64,000 nucleotides of DNA from Bursaphelenchus xylophilus (GCA_904066235.2 CAJFCV020000003.1:558001-622000); one strand, 5' to 3'; counted from the first letter of the stretch, positions 1-10,719 are shown. The notes: generated by a model not told the origin, from the sequence alone. Numbers and translations are program-made.

Positions 1-78
1 GTAATATGGTTTGAATTTTTGTGGATGTTGTAGGGTATGGGAGAAGATGGGAGAGATTTTTGGAGATGTTGATAGGCA

Positions 79-286
79 TTATCTAAAATAAGGTCGGAAT
101 TTTGGAATTAGATGTAAAATGCGAGAATTTTAGCCTTGAATAGCGCTGTTATGCTGCTATAAAGGATTTGGTAGATGTTAGGTGTCATGATGACGCATTT
201 TTTGGAAGTGTTAACCGATTTTTCATAGCTCCAACTTATATCTAAAATAAGGTCGGAATTTTGGAATTAGATGCAAAATACGTGGG
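79..286. repeat. Short direct repeat pair (about 45 bp)
   Basis: A segment beginning TCTAAAATAAGGTCGG and running into GGAATTAGATG occurs at about 79-125 and again at about 241-286. The flanking sequence also partly repeats (GTCATGATGACGCATTTTTTGG near 184 and GTCATCATGACACATTTTTTGG near 342). Nothing coding is evident in 1-960 on either strand; the short open frames there are AT-rich and unconvincing. Nature of the repeat unknown. Confidence 0.5.
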
Positions 287-1020
287 ATATACTTTATACA
301 TGTTTTATATTGGTATTTCAAACAGTATGAACAGAAAAACCCGTCATCATGACACATTTTTTGGACATTTTTGCCACAAATTTTGAAATTGCTCCAAGTT
401 CGGCACAAATTTTTCGATTTTAGTATGAAAATCTCCCTTTACACCCCCATCCCTCAACATTTCCACCACCCCCATTGTATCGTACGTAACGTCTTTGCTC
501 AAACACTTGTTTTTTCTCAGAAGCATTTTCGCGAACAAACACAAAAGAAAATCTTTCCCCTAGGTACTCTCTGATTGTAACCATTGACGAAGAGGTCCCA
601 AACCGTGACCAAATTTAGCTCTAGACGGTAATCAGGCAGCCATTTTGTTAATTGTTATACCCACCATACAAAAGAATTGTAAAAATCGGCCATTTCACGG
701 AATAAAGGTTCTAATTTGGAAATTGAGCAGTTTTTTGAGTATTTTTTGTTGAATTTTGAGATAATTTTTACGCGAAAATCAAGGTAGAGGAAGAAGAATC
801 ATCGAAGAGGTCTCGTTGATTGTTTTGGAAGAATTGGAAATAGAAAAATTAGGGGTTTTTGACGTGAAGGTCATCATGATCATGGATAATATAATTGTGG
901 CAAAAATTCAACAGCCATCTCAAAGATTTTGTGTTCAAATTAACCGCTGAGATCTATAGATACGATTGCGACTACTCTCGACTGGTTTCGCCATGGAAAT
1001 TTTTGATTTTTGGCCTAGAA

Positions 1021-1856
1021 GTCATCTTGATTATGGTGAATATAAATTTGAGGATTTTGGTAGGAATTGAACCTTCTCAATCCTAGATTTGGGCGTCAAC
1101 CTAATTTTTGAGCTCTATCAACATGATAGCGGCTATTTTTTCACTCTTCAAAATACGAACTTGAGATTTTTTGGCCTAGAAGTCATCTTGGCCATGGTGA
1201 ATATAAATTTGATGGTTCTGGTGGGAATTGAACTTTACTGATCCCATTTTTGGGCCTCACCCTTAACATTGGGCTCTATCAACGTGATAGCTGCTATTTT
1301 TCACTCTTCCAAATACGAACTTGAGATTTTTTGAACTCAAAAGTCATCTTGATCATGGTGAATATAAATTTGATGGTTTTGGTGGGAATTGAACCTTCTT
1401 AATCCAAGATTTGGACCTCAACCTGATTACTGAGCTCTATCAAAATGATAGCTGCTATTTTTTTGCTTTTCAAATTTTAAAATTGAGATTTTTTGAACTC
1501 AAAAGTCATCTTGATCATGGTGAATATAAATTTGATGGTTTTGGTGGGAATTGAACTTTACTGATCCAAGATTTGGACCTCAGTATATTTTTTGAGCTCT
1601 ATCAACGTGATAGCTGCTATTTTTCACTATTCAAAATACGAACTTGAGATTTTTTAACTCAAAAGTCATCTTGATCATGGTGAATATAAATTTGATGGTT
1701 TTGGTGGGAATTGAACTTTACTGATCCAAGATTTCGACCTCAGTATATTGTTTGAGCTCTATCAAAGTGATAGCTGCTATTTTTTCACTATTCAAAATAC
1801 GAACTTGAGGTTTTTTGAACTCGAAAGTCATCTTGATCATGGTGAATAAAATCTTC
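1021..1856. repeat. Tandem repeat, unit about 161 bp, five copies plus
   Basis: Copies start with GTCATCTTGATCATGGTGAA at 1021, 1182, 1343, 1505, 1665 and 1827, so the period is 160-162 bp. A diverged half-copy near 870 shares the GTCAT...ATCATGG start. Each unit contains a short palindrome-like core (ATCAACGTGATAGC). Copies in the middle are nearly identical, those at the edges are more diverged, which fits local unequal crossing-over. No protein frame is kept across units, so this is noncoding satellite-like DNA. Confidence 0.9.
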
Positions 1857-2192
1857 TCAATTCCGACCCTCAAAGTCCTCAATTTCGTCGCTGCGACAAA
1901 AAAAACATATGGTTTGGTCTACAAATCCCTTGCGGGCAGTACAAATCCGACCGTCATTTGTGTTTCTCGCATTCAGTGCCATCATTTATTGGCGGCGCGG
2001 CTCTAAGAACCCCCGTGGCACTACGCGAGTGCCAAGTGTTATGGAAAAGGGCTTAAGGAGGAGTTTTATGTGTCGTCCGCGGAAGCTTTAGGACCTGAGG
2101 GCATTGTTTGTTCGATGAATTTCGGAATTTTGCCGAGAGATTCGTCGGGGACAGACGTTTTCTCCCCAATAAGGCGGTTTGATGAGATTTTT
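1851..2192 (+). pseudogene. Decayed coding segment, unrecognised
   Basis: Two overlapping frames read like protein. 1851-2006 encodes a stretch containing TLKVLNFVAATKKTYGLVYK and YKSLAGSTNPTVICVSRIQC, ending in TAA. From 2007 another frame reads KGLKEEFYVSSAEALGPEG and GIVCSMNFGILPRDSSG before a TAG at 2190-2192. A frameshift or an unseen splice would be needed to join them. The 161-bp repeat array ends directly at its left edge. I do not recognise the family. It may be a frameshifted gene remnant or two exons whose boundaries I cannot see. Confidence 0.3.
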
Positions 2193-2325
2193 TAGGGGTT
2201 TTTAGATGGGTATAGGGTAAAATACGGCTTTGAATGCCTTGAATTTTGTTAGTAGTATCATAAATAGCGATGATGACTAATTTTTCGTCAAAATTAGCAT
2301 AATTTCATCATACTAAAATTACAGC

Positions 2326-2575
2326 GGGGGTACCTGATCCAGTGGCAAAAAACGTATCGTTTTGCATCCAGGAAGTATCAAAAAATGTCGCAAAATGCCT
2401 TCCTCTCCAGCTAAAAAAACTCTTTTTTTGAAGGGTTCCCTCATAAAAAGAGCGGGGCGTTTTTGAAATCGGAGTTTTTAGCTTGGAGAGGGAAGCATTT
2501 TGCCACATTTTTGATACTTCCCGGATGCAAAATGGTATGTTTTTTGCCACTGGATCAGGTCCACTGTAACCCAAA
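2326..2575. repeat. Foldback (inverted-repeat) element, CCAGTGGCAAAAAA family
   Basis: The left end reads GGTACCTGATCCAGTGGC followed by an A-run, and the right end is its reverse complement (TTTTTTGCCACTGGATCAGG). The arms continue with mirrored GCATCC.GGAAGTATCAAAAA and GCAAAATGC blocks. Similar elements lie at 27150-27396 and 49937-50172, with a partial copy at 63713-63800. No open frame; a nonautonomous terminal-inverted-repeat element is the likely nature. It sits about 80 bp upstream of the unc-47 start codon. Confidence 0.8.
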
Positions 2576-2652
2576 AATTCCCCGAATTTACTCAGATATC
2601 CGTCCAGCTATTACAAGGCGTCGAAAAAATAAAATAATCGTGTTTTAGCCCA

Positions 2653-5600
2653 ATGACAACCCCGATTTCATCGATAAAACCACGAGTCACCGATGCCGGC
2701 CGCCGTTTGCAAGACTGGACCAACAAAAACGTCTTCATCGGCTCGTTCGAAGAGACCGAGCTCGCATCCTATCAGAATCCCAGCCGAAAGCCTTCGCTGA
2801 CTCCGGTCGGCTCCGAAAATGAGGCGTCGGAGACGCCGCCGGCGGCGGATCCGCATTGTCCGGATGGGAAGAAAATCACCGCGCTCCAGGCCGCGTGGAA
2901 TATCACAAATGCCATTCAGGGAATGTTCATCGTCGGTCTACCGTACGCGGTCAAGGTAAGGGGCCAAGAACAGGGTTTTGGAGAGTTTATTTTTTGAATT
3001 TGTAATTTCCCGCTAAAATTGGCATTGTGTTTTAAGGAAGGGGAAGTCGTCGTTTTTGGGTTCTTTGCATCTAGAATGGGTGACTACATGTGGCTGGCCG
3101 TATTTTACAACATAGCAGTCATAAATTTGATAAAACAATTCAAATTTCCCGCAAAAATTGGCATTGTGTTTTAAGGAAGGAAAGTGGTCGTTTTGGGTTC
3201 TTCGCGTCTAAAACGGAGGACTACATGTGGTCGATCGTATTTTACAACATAGCAGCCATAAATTTTGTAAGAAATTTAAATTTCCCGCCAAAATTGGCGT
3301 TCTGTTCTAACCAAAGTAAAAGCTTTAATTTTGTCTTTATAAGCTCTCGAAGGCTTTACAAAAAGGGAAAATGTAGATAGAACGTATTTTACCACTTGAA
3401 GAACCCTAAAAACTTTCTAAAATTCAAATTTCCCGCCGAAATTGGAATTTTCCAAAATTCTCTAAACCATCAAAATTTCAGATTGGAGGCTGGTGGACTG
3501 TCCTAGCACTTGTTGGCGCTGCCTACGTTTGCTATCGAACTGGGATATCACTAATCGAATGTCTATACGATGATAATGGCAAGAAAATCCGGCATAGCTA
3601 CCGAGAAGTGGCCGAAGCAGCGTGGCCTGGCTTTGGGAAGCTGGTTCTAGCCGCTCAATTAACTGAATTACTGTCTACTTGCATTATTTACCTGGTCTTG
3701 GCCGGCGATCTGCTACAAGGATGCGTGCCAGCGATCGATAAACCTGCGTGGATGATGCTGGTGGCCAGTATTCTACTGGGAACAGCGCTGGTCGATGATA
3801 TGAGATTGGTAAGCAATTTTAGAAACCTTGAAATGACACATCTATCAAAAAAAACCGCACCACTCATTTTATGTGCTCAGCAGATGCAACCGCCGAGCAA
3901 TCCAAAATTTCTCTTTATCAGCCACTGAGAATTCAGAGCCGAAACATGAGCTAACCTCAAACTTGGGTTAATAAACCGAAGAAGTTTCCCTTCGTTATAG
4001 CCTTCCCTATTTTCCTCCCTTCTTTTCAAATGGGGAACAACGCTTTTCGGGAGGCAATCGGCTTCTCTAGCGCTCCCTGTTTTTTCACACTGAGAACGCA
4101 GTCCCTCGCTGCGCCCTCTCTTTCTTCAACCCTCCTACCGAATGCGATATCTCGTCGCTGGGCTAGAACTAGAGTTATTACAACACTTCTGTTGAAAGTA
4201 ATCAACGTAACCCATACTAAGCGAAGGAGTTGGTATCCTACTTGTTCTCGCCAAGCGTTCCAAAATTTCTCTTTATCAGCCACTGAGAATTCAGAGCCGA
4301 AACATGAGCTAACCTCAAACTTGGGTTAATAAACCGAAGACGCTTCCCTTCGCTCGTGATCTCCTTATTTCAATCGCCGCTTTTCAAATGAGGAATTTCG
4401 CTTTTCGGGAGGCAATCGGCTTCTCTGTCATCGTTTTTTTCGCGGTTAGTGAGAAGTCTCTTCAACGCGTGCTTTTTCTCCGACTCTCTGGCTAATGTAC
4501 GTTCTCTCCCGTAGGAGCTGCTAGAAGCCGTACAAAGAGAAACAAAAACAGTAAGGGGTGGAAAACGATGAAGATCATTTTAAAATTACTATATTTCAAG
4601 TTTCGTATGTGCCCGGCAGATGTAATCGCCAAGCGTTCCAAAATTTCTCTTTGTCAGCCACTGAGATATCAGAGCCGAAACATGAGCTAACCTCAAACTT
4701 GGGTTAATAAACCGAAGAGATTTCCCTGCGTTATATCCTTCCCTATCTCCCTCGTATCTTTTCAAACGGGGAACAACGCTTTTGGGGAGGCAATTGGCTT
4801 CTCTAGCGCTCTCTGCTTTTTCGCGGAGAATCTTTTCCGCGTGCGCTTTTTCTTCAAGTCTCTCGCTAACGTGCACTGTCTCAGGCTGCAAGAAGCGCTA
4901 CCCAGAGAACTGAAAACATCGAGGGGTGAAGAACAGTGCAAAGATCCGCAAAACAACCGTTCTTGTGTAATATGTGCCCAACAGATGTGAACGCTGGGTG
5001 TTCCATAATTTCTCTTTATCAGCTTCTGAGACGCCCTTTGTGACGAACAGCAAATGTACGAAGGGGGTTTACGTGCTGCCGACACAGATTATAGCAAAAT
5101 TACCTTATTTCCAGTTTCGTATGTGCTCAGCAGATGTAATCGCCAAGCGTTCCAAAATTTCTCTTTATCAGCCACTGAGAATTCAGAGCCGAAACATGAG
5201 CTAACCTCAAACTTGGGTTAATAAACCGAAGAAGTTTTCCTTCGTTCAGACCCTCCTTATTCCCGTATTTTCTTTTCGAATGGGGAACCTCGTTTTTTCG
5301 GAGGCAATTGGCTTCTCTAGCGTCATCCGTTTCCCTTCATGCAACGGGAGAAGCCTCTTCAACGCGTTCTTTCTCTAAGACCCTCCAAAACAAAGCGCTG
5401 TCTCACTTGCCCGTAACACATGTACTTTAGAAAACAGTGAACGTTAAAGCCGGTATACAGAATCCTTTTCACCAGACACGGTCAAAATAATCCGAAAAAA
5501 ACATAAAAAGTTTTGATGAAATATGAACAGGATTGAGAAACTGATAAGTAAGCGTATTAACTCCAGTAAAACAGATTCCCCAAATCAATAGGCATGCCGT

Positions 5601-7554
5601 GAGTTTATAAAAGAGCCGAACAAGTCATGGAGGATGATTTTTTCCGGTTCATTACACAAGTTTGAGGTTAGCTCATGTTTTGGCCCTGAATTCTCAGTGG
5701 CTGATAAGGAGAAATTTTGGAACGTTCAGCCGCTATAACTGCCGAGCACATACGAAACTTGAATCAAGATTATTTTGCGGTGACCTGCATCGTTTCCCCC
5801 TTTTCTCGGTCAGACTGCTTCTATTAGCAGTCCCTAAGTGAGAGAGTGTACGTTAGCGAGAGAGTCGAAGAAAAAGCGCGCGTGGAAAAGACTTTCAAGT
5901 CTCCAAGAAAAAGCAGAGAGCGCTAGAGAAGCCAATTGCCTCCAGAAAAGCGTTATTCCCCATTCGAAAAGAAAATATGGGAATAAGGAGGGTCTGAACG
6001 AAGGAAAACTTCTTCGGTTTATTAACCCAAGTTTGAGGTTAGCTCATGTTTCGGCTCTGAATTCTCAGTGGCTGATAAAGAGAAATTTTGGAACGCTTGG
6101 CGATTACATCTGCCGGGCACATAAAAACAAATTTAAAAAACAGTGCACTTTCAGTGTAAAATACGGTGCGCCGAAGCGTCATTTTTTATGTCATCAACAT
6201 TATATATATTTCCTAGCTCGACCCAAAAATTTTCAGGTCAGTCAAATCTCATTTTACAATGCAGTTTCGCATCTCATCATCAACGCAATTATGGTTTTAT
6301 ATTGCTTCTCGCAAATTAGCGATTGGAGTTTGGGATCAGTCGCATTCCTCCCCAGCCTGCGGCTATTACCGACAATTATCGGCGTGGTTGTATTTGGATA
6401 CACCTCTCACATCTTCTTGCCTTCTCTGGAGGCCTCAATGGAGGTAAAATTTTTCGGTTTTTATCAATTTTCCGACAAATCCACGAAAAAATTGTTCGTA
6501 TTTTAGGACCCAAAAGAGTTCAAGACAATGCTTAGCCAATCCCACATTGCTGCAGCCGCTTTCAAGGCCATTTTTGGCCTTATTGGATACCTGACATTTG
6601 CCCATTTTACTGAGAGAGAGATCTCGAATTCTCTGCCAAATCAATTGTTTAAAATTATTGTGAACATGGTGCTAGTAGTGAAGGCTCTACTCTCATATCC
6701 CTTGCCATTCTACGCCATCGTGCAGCTGATGGGCGACAATTTTTTCCGAGGTGTTCAAGTCACCTTATTTTCCAGGTAAAATACGTGATTTTGCGTTTTT
6801 CTCTTAGAAAGAAGACAAAAAAGCCATACAATCTAACAAAGTGATGTTTCATCTACAGTTTTATATCAATATCGTCCAAAAAATCGGTCAACATGACGTA
6901 TTTTCTCGAATTTTTCTAAAAGTCCCAGATTTTCGGATAAATTGCAAAAAGCCGTTATAAAGTACTGTATCTGTATTCCAACGATTCGGAATTGACTTAG
7001 AACTGAATAGCAGATCATATTCTTCCTATTCATTTCTTTTCTGATAATAACTTCCGTCATTAAAACAGATTTTTTTGACTTTTTCCAAAAACACCAAAAT
7101 GTTTGGGTACGATCGGAAAAACCACTCAAAAATTACAGTAACCCATTATTTAAATTTTCGAATCCTCTCTAGTATTGAATTACAAGGCATTATCTATCAA
7201 TTACACACCAAATTTCCCTCTAAAATTATCATTTTCAGCTGCTACGGGACGGACAAAAATCTGCGCGAATGGGCCGTGGGCCTTCGAATTTTCCTCGTTC
7301 TTTTCACTCTGATCATGGCTCTCAGTGTTCCCTATCTAATCGAGGTTATGGGCTTGGTGGGTAACATCACTGGGACCATGCTCTCACTGATTTGGCCAGC
7401 CGTTTTTCACTTGAAACTCAAGGGGCACAAATTAACGCCCGAAGAGATCAAATTCAACCAAACGGTCATTGTTGGTGGGGTTTTTGTCTGCGTTATTGGG
7501 GTTTATTACTCGGCAATCGAGTTGGTGAATGCTATTAGATATGATTCGAGCTAG
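2653..7554 (+). CDS. unc-47: Vesicular GABA/glycine transporter (VGAT), UNC-47 orthologue
   Basis: Proton-coupled amino-acid antiporter of the AAAP family that loads GABA into synaptic vesicles. Exons: 2653-2955, 3482-3808, 6237-6443, 6507-6775 and 7239-7554; all have GT-AG borders and matching phases and give 473 residues, close to the 486 I recall for C. elegans UNC-47. Residues 1-75 are a polar cytosolic N-terminus. The transmembrane region starts at about 80 ([20 protein letters not shown]) and continues with [54 protein letters not shown] and [18 protein letters not shown], all typical of VGAT. The start is the only ATG that opens this frame upstream of exon 1. Introns 1 and 2 are unusual: intron 1 has a 140-bp tandem repeat and intron 2 (2.4 kb) contains a cluster of SL RNA genes on both strands. 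Expected product of GABAergic neurons. Confidence 0.95.
3003..3460. repeat. Tandem repeat in unc-47 intron 1, unit about 140 bp
   Basis: The sequence TTTCCCGC.AAAATTGGC recurs at 3006, 3145, 3281 and 3428, followed in the first two units by a shared AAGGAAGG...GGGTTCTT...GACTACATGTGG...ACAACATAGCAG block. The units diverge toward the 3' side. The repeat fills most of the 525-bp intron and has no conserved reading frame. Confidence 0.8.
3872..3977 (-). ncRNA. Spliced-leader RNA gene, copy 1
   Basis: SL RNA donates its first 22 nt to pre-mRNA 5' ends by trans-splicing. The leader exon is 3956-3977 read leftwards (begins GGTTTATTAACC, ends CAAGTTTGAG) and is followed by a GT donor (GTTAGC). The donor lies in the loop of a hairpin in which AAGTTTGAG pairs with CTCATGTTT. 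A second hairpin forms around CTGAATTCTCAG. The Sm-binding site AATTTTGGAA is followed by a terminal stem-loop. C. elegans SL1 RNA, as I recall it, has the same order and the same AATTTTGGAACG block. The leader differs from canonical SL1 at two positions (7 and 9). In this copy the 3' stem reads GCTCGGCG...TGCTGAGC, a compensated variant of the usual GCTTGGCG. It lies antisense in unc-47 intron 2. Confidence 0.85.
4021..4073 (-). promoter_or_regulatory. Proximal-sequence-element-like block of SL RNA copy 1
   Basis: Read toward the gene, the block contains GAAGCCGATTGCCTCCCG, AAAAGCGTTGTTCCCC and ATTTGAAAAG, ending about 44 bp before the leader's first G. Equivalent blocks at matching distance precede other copies: 4381-4427, 4759-4808, 5271-5322, 5919-5975, 20901-20954, 21701-21756, 22331-22385, 57287-57340 and 58738-58790. 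Nematode snRNA and SL RNA genes are known to use a proximal sequence element in this region, and conservation here well beyond the RNA itself suggests the same role. A variant block (GGGAAC...TTTTTGGAGTTAATTC) precedes the copies at 57595 and 63562. No binding assay is implied. Confidence 0.6.
4235..4335 (-). ncRNA. Spliced-leader RNA gene, copy 2 (3' stem lost)
   Basis: Leader exon 4314-4335 is intact and followed by GTTAGC, both 5' hairpins and the Sm site AATTTTGGAACG. After GCTTGGCGA the sequence turns into AACAAGTAGGATACC, so the partner strand of the 3' terminal hairpin is missing. The promoter-like block at 4381-4427 is kept. This may be an expressed gene with a defective 3' end or an early pseudogene. 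Confidence 0.65.
4609..4713 (-). ncRNA. Spliced-leader RNA gene, copy 3
   Basis: Leader exon 4692-4713, GTTAGC donor, Sm site AATTTTGGAA and 3' stem GCTTGGCG/TGCCGGGC are all present. Small changes occur in the second hairpin (TGATATCTCAG for TGAATTCTCAG) and in the following GACAAAG for GATAAAG. The promoter-like block is at 4759-4808. It lies antisense in unc-47 intron 2, 378 bp from copy 2. Confidence 0.85.
4976..5040 (-). ncRNA. Diverged SL-like RNA, lacks the leader
   Basis: Read leftwards, 4976-5040 keeps the SL RNA 3' half: TCTCAGAAGCTGATAAAGAG, an Sm-like site AATTATGGAA, and a terminal stem ACCCAGCG...TGTTGGGC that differs from the usual stem on both strands yet still pairs. The 5' half (leader and donor hairpin) is not recognisable. 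A sister element with the same array position lies at 57885-57945. It could be a decaying SL RNA or a different Sm-class RNA such as an SmY-type RNA; the sequence does not decide. Confidence 0.45.
5124..5227 (-). ncRNA. Spliced-leader RNA gene, copy 4
   Basis: Leader exon 5206-5227, GTTAGC donor, both 5' hairpins, Sm site AATTTTGGAA and 3' stem GCTTGGCG...TGCTGAGC are complete. The promoter-like block is at 5271-5322 (GAGAAGCCAATTGCCTCCG). Last leftward copy in the unc-47 intron cluster. Confidence 0.85.
5646..5751 (+). pseudogene. Diverged SL RNA copy with altered leader
   Basis: The leader position reads GGTTCATTACACAAGTTTGAG (21 nt), followed by GTTAGCTCATG, the CTGAATTCTCAG hairpin and AATTTTGGAACG. 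The 3' stem (GTTCAGCCG...TGCCGAGC) pairs poorly and no promoter-like block is seen in the expected place. It is probably a pseudogene, although the core trans-splicing elements remain. Confidence 0.6.
6016..6120 (+). ncRNA. Spliced-leader RNA gene, copy 5
   Basis: Leader exon 6016-6037, donor GTTAGC, 5' hairpins, Sm site AATTTTGGAACG and 3' stem GCTTGGCG/TGCCGGGC are all intact. The promoter-like block is at 5919-5975. The gene is sense relative to unc-47 and ends 116 bp before unc-47 exon 3. Confidence 0.85.
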
Positions 7555-7567
7555 AAATCCAAAAAAA

Positions 7568-7648
7568 ATCGACTTGATTCAGCCCGGATTCGAACTCGGA
7601 TCAAAAATTTTGAAACCGATTTTTCTACCACTTGGCTATTTGAACACA
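7568..7648 (-). pseudogene. tRNA-like sequence with A and B boxes
   Basis: On the minus strand an A-box TAGCCAAGTGG (7628-7638) and a B-box AGTTCGAATCC (7586-7596) lie at tRNA spacing. The acceptor and T stems pair badly and I cannot assign an anticodon, so this is best called a tRNA-derived pseudogene or short interspersed element. It begins 14 bp after the unc-47 stop codon. Confidence 0.35.
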
Positions 7649-8347
7649 CTCTTTAAGCCAAAAAATTAGATTCTCCAGTCTATATACCTTATAATCGCTG
7701 CCTGATCTCACATATTTTCGCACGTTTCAATCAGTATATTACTGTAAATCAACAAAGGTATCTGTTCACTTACAATTAGCATTTTCATTTATTTTTTTGA
7801 TCATTACCTTAATTAGACGCAACAATTAATAAATATAAACTCTAATTAACAAAGGCGGCGTTGATTTTTGCGGAGATTCGTTGGAAGAAATCGGACTTTT
7901 CCCAAAAATCATCAAAATTTGGCCTAAAGTAACCTAAAACAAGGTCAAACTCAAAATATTTCATACAAACTGTATCATCTTGCATTTTTTATCCCTTCTA
8001 ATACCTCAAACAGCAATTCGGCAATTATAATATTTCAATCTTTTTTGAAACAAAAATTATATTGTTTTAGGTGAAAAACAACTCAAAATCCGATAAAAAC
8101 TCAATTTCCTTCCCAAAAATCTCCGAAATCTTTATGAAATGTGATTGTTTGTTCGATTAAAAGTAAACAAAACTGATTATTAAGAAAATTGAATGCAACT
8201 TTTTGGGGTTTCTACAGTAACCCTTGAGAAAATAAATGTTCTTTGAAAGGGTAAAAACAAACAAGAAACGAACAATTGATTTTGCAGCAAAACAACGAAG
8301 AAAAAATGACCCGATTCAGTTGAGAGAACAACGATTGAGACAAATTG
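7649..8347. other. Intergenic spacer between unc-47 and the palmitoyltransferase gene
   Basis: AT-rich, no frame with coding character and no clear repeat. It must carry the 3' ends of two convergent genes. AATAAATATAAA near 7829 could be a polyadenylation signal region. Confidence 0.5.
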
Positions 8348-10719
8348 TTATACCGTGACATTCGCAATGTCTTTGGACTCGTACGAGTTGGAGACGGTGA
8401 TCATGTTTTTCATCTGGAAATATTTTTTATCATACCACAGTCTTTCCGAGCAACGGTTGAATCTATTTTTGGGCACTACACTATAAAAAAAATTTTTTTT
8501 GTCCCACCACGAAAACTTGAAAATTTTTCAAATCACTGTAAAATAATTTTATCGAGTGTAAAATCAACTCCAAAAAAGCTCTACCAACCGCTTTTGCAGT
8601 TTTTTTCCATCTTTTTGATGCATTTTAGGTCCCACAACGAAAACCTGAATCCTTTCAAATCTCTGTAAAAACATTTAATTGAGTGTAAAATCAACCCTAT
8701 ATAGCTCTATTGACAGCGTTAGCAGTCTTTTTCTTCTTCTTGACTCCATTTTGGGTCCCACCACGAAAACTTGAATTTCCCCAAAACCGCTCGGAAACCC
8801 TCCAAAACCACTCAAAACCTTCATCCAAGCAACTTACAGGAATATGGCCATCCTTTTTGCTCGTATTATCCGGCACATACAGTACCGATAAGCTGTCGGA
8901 CTGTCTGATGGCCGCCTTTTTCGGTGCCGATTCATAACTCGGGTACTGACTTGTGCACAACGCCTTGGACAGATTTTGCCAGCATCCCTCGGTGAATGGA
9001 TTGTAGCCGGAGCGGAATTTGCCGGTCACTTGTTCGTTGGTTGTGCGGGCCCTGACCACAAGTACAACATGGAAGCCGGTGAGGCCGATGATGGGGAAAC
9101 AAAGCAGAACAAACAGGCCCATTAGGATCAAGGAGCAGAGGTAGGGCGGAGACAGGTATTCTTGCCGCAAATTCACACTAAAAACACATCAATTTTAGCA
9201 TTTTTCATCAATTTCTGACCTAAAACAATAAAAAATTCCAAAAAAATTTTTTCACTTACCCCGTAGTTAGGCAAAACGTCAGGCACAGACTGAACATGGA
9301 GATCATATGCAGTGTGAGGAATATCAGAAACAGGAAAAAGTATCGATAATTCCGCCGACCAACACAGTTGTGGACCCATGGACAGTGATGGTCGAAACAG
9401 TCGATGCATTTGTCGCAAACCGAGCAATGCGAGGACCTCGGTGGTCGATAGAATCGACAGGTCACACACCATTTCATTCGAACCGTGATTCCATTCACTT
9501 CGACGTTTTTGTAAAGTGGGGATCGGAAGTCATCGACGGATTCCTCTGAGGCTATCGCTGAAAATTTTTTGTTGTAAAATTGTCAAGACAATACAAAATA
9601 ACAATATTTTGTAGTTTACAGCATTTTAATTTCATTGTGCAATAAGAATGGTGCAGTAAGTGGATTATTTGTAAGCTAATTTAGCCTACAAATTATCCAC
9701 CTGCCGCACCTTGGCAAAACAGGTTAAAAATAGCTTCCAAACGTTTCGAAAATTCCCCGAACCGTATTTTTACAGTATAAAAACATCCATAACATCTAAA
9801 AACCGAAAGAATAATATCAAAGATGTATCAACTTACCAGCCGGATGTCGTCCCGGATCCATTGTTGTTGCCATAAACAAGTTCGCAACCAAAAATAAGAA
9901 GAATACCAAATCCAATGAGCACAACATCATACCCAATGTACCCAACTGTTTGATTAATGCCGGCACTACCAAATAAAAGAAGGCCGAAGTGCAACCCAAT
10001 ATCAAAAACCAAGTGAAGACGGCCGGCATGGCCTGCCCAATCGATTTTACTGCCCGTTTCATGGTGAAGACAGGTCGATGCGCGGCGGATGAGGATCTGA
10101 GGTACAAGGTCGGCTCAACATGAATCTGAAAGGAAATGGGAGATAAAATTATATTATCCATGGCGAAGGTGATGGAAACATGGGAAATTCGTGGCTGTAA
10201 CAGTAAACAAAGATAATACAGAGCATAACAGTGCCATCAGAAACAAAAAGGAACAACAAATTGGGTTCCAAATGATTTTTTTTATATTTTCCATGCTGAA
10301 GTAGATAAAGATTATGAAATCTGTTATTTCTTGTTGAATTTAATCGAAAATCTTGGTGATTATGGTCTCAACCCAAACCTCATACCAAAAGACAGATGTG
10401 AAAGCCATAATAAGCAAAGATTTTAGCAAATTTCAACTTTATGTTACACTTGACATCAGTTCCAACCTAAACCAAGAAAACACTCCAAACCGCAAAGACT
10501 TACATTCTGCTCCTGTCGAAAGTCTCCCGACTGCCGCACCACGTAATTCCGAGCCGGATTCTTCTGCACCTCGTGTTCGTCCACCTGCGCCTTGAGCAGT
10601 CGTTGGCCCGAGTCGTTCCGTTGATGACGGGGCTCCAAATCTGCTGTGGGGAACTTGCCGGGGCCCAGCCCGTGGCCGCTTCTCGTTGAGGAATTCACCT
10701 TGGTGGCGGAGGGTCGATT
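8348..10719 (-). CDS. dhhc-8: DHHC palmitoyltransferase, ZDHHC5/8 type (5' exon missing)
   Basis: Transfers palmitate to cysteines of target proteins at membranes. Exons in transcript order: 10504-10719, 9837-10125, 9260-9557, 8838-9177, 8348-8413; all phases agree and give 402 residues plus stop. Exon 1 here encodes a polar 72-residue N-terminal region, and its upstream exon with the start codon was not found. Exon 2 carries two membrane spans and ends MDPGRHPAG. Exon 3 is the catalytic cysteine-rich domain: [20 protein letters not shown], then the active site [20 protein letters not shown]. Exon 4 has two more spans and the family signature [18 protein letters not shown], diagnostic of ZDHHC5/8. 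The last exon encodes a short tail ending DIANVTV. Human ZDHHC5/8 have much longer C-termini. The symbol follows my recollection of the C. elegans ZDHHC5/8 orthologue. Confidence 0.9.
9650..9710. ncRNA. MicroRNA-like hairpin in palmitoyltransferase intron
   Basis: GGTGCAGTAAGTGGATTATT (9650-9669, extending to 9673) pairs with the strand 9687-9710, which starts TACAAATTATCC and ends CTGCCGCACC. There are 21 base pairs over 24 positions with three single mismatches, around a 13-nt loop (9674-9686). Length and mismatch pattern resemble a microRNA precursor. It lies in the intron 9558-9836 and could be transcribed from either strand. A short palindromic transposable element is the main alternative. 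Confidence 0.4.

Noticed and set aside
4976..5204. Open frame across the diverged SL-like RNA and copy 4
   Set aside because: Most of it is the antisense of an SL RNA gene, and the frame is not kept in other copies.
5838..6506. 222-codon open frame on the plus strand
   Set aside because: It runs from an SL RNA promoter region through SL RNA copy 5 into unc-47 exon 3; only the last third is coding, as exon 3 of unc-47.
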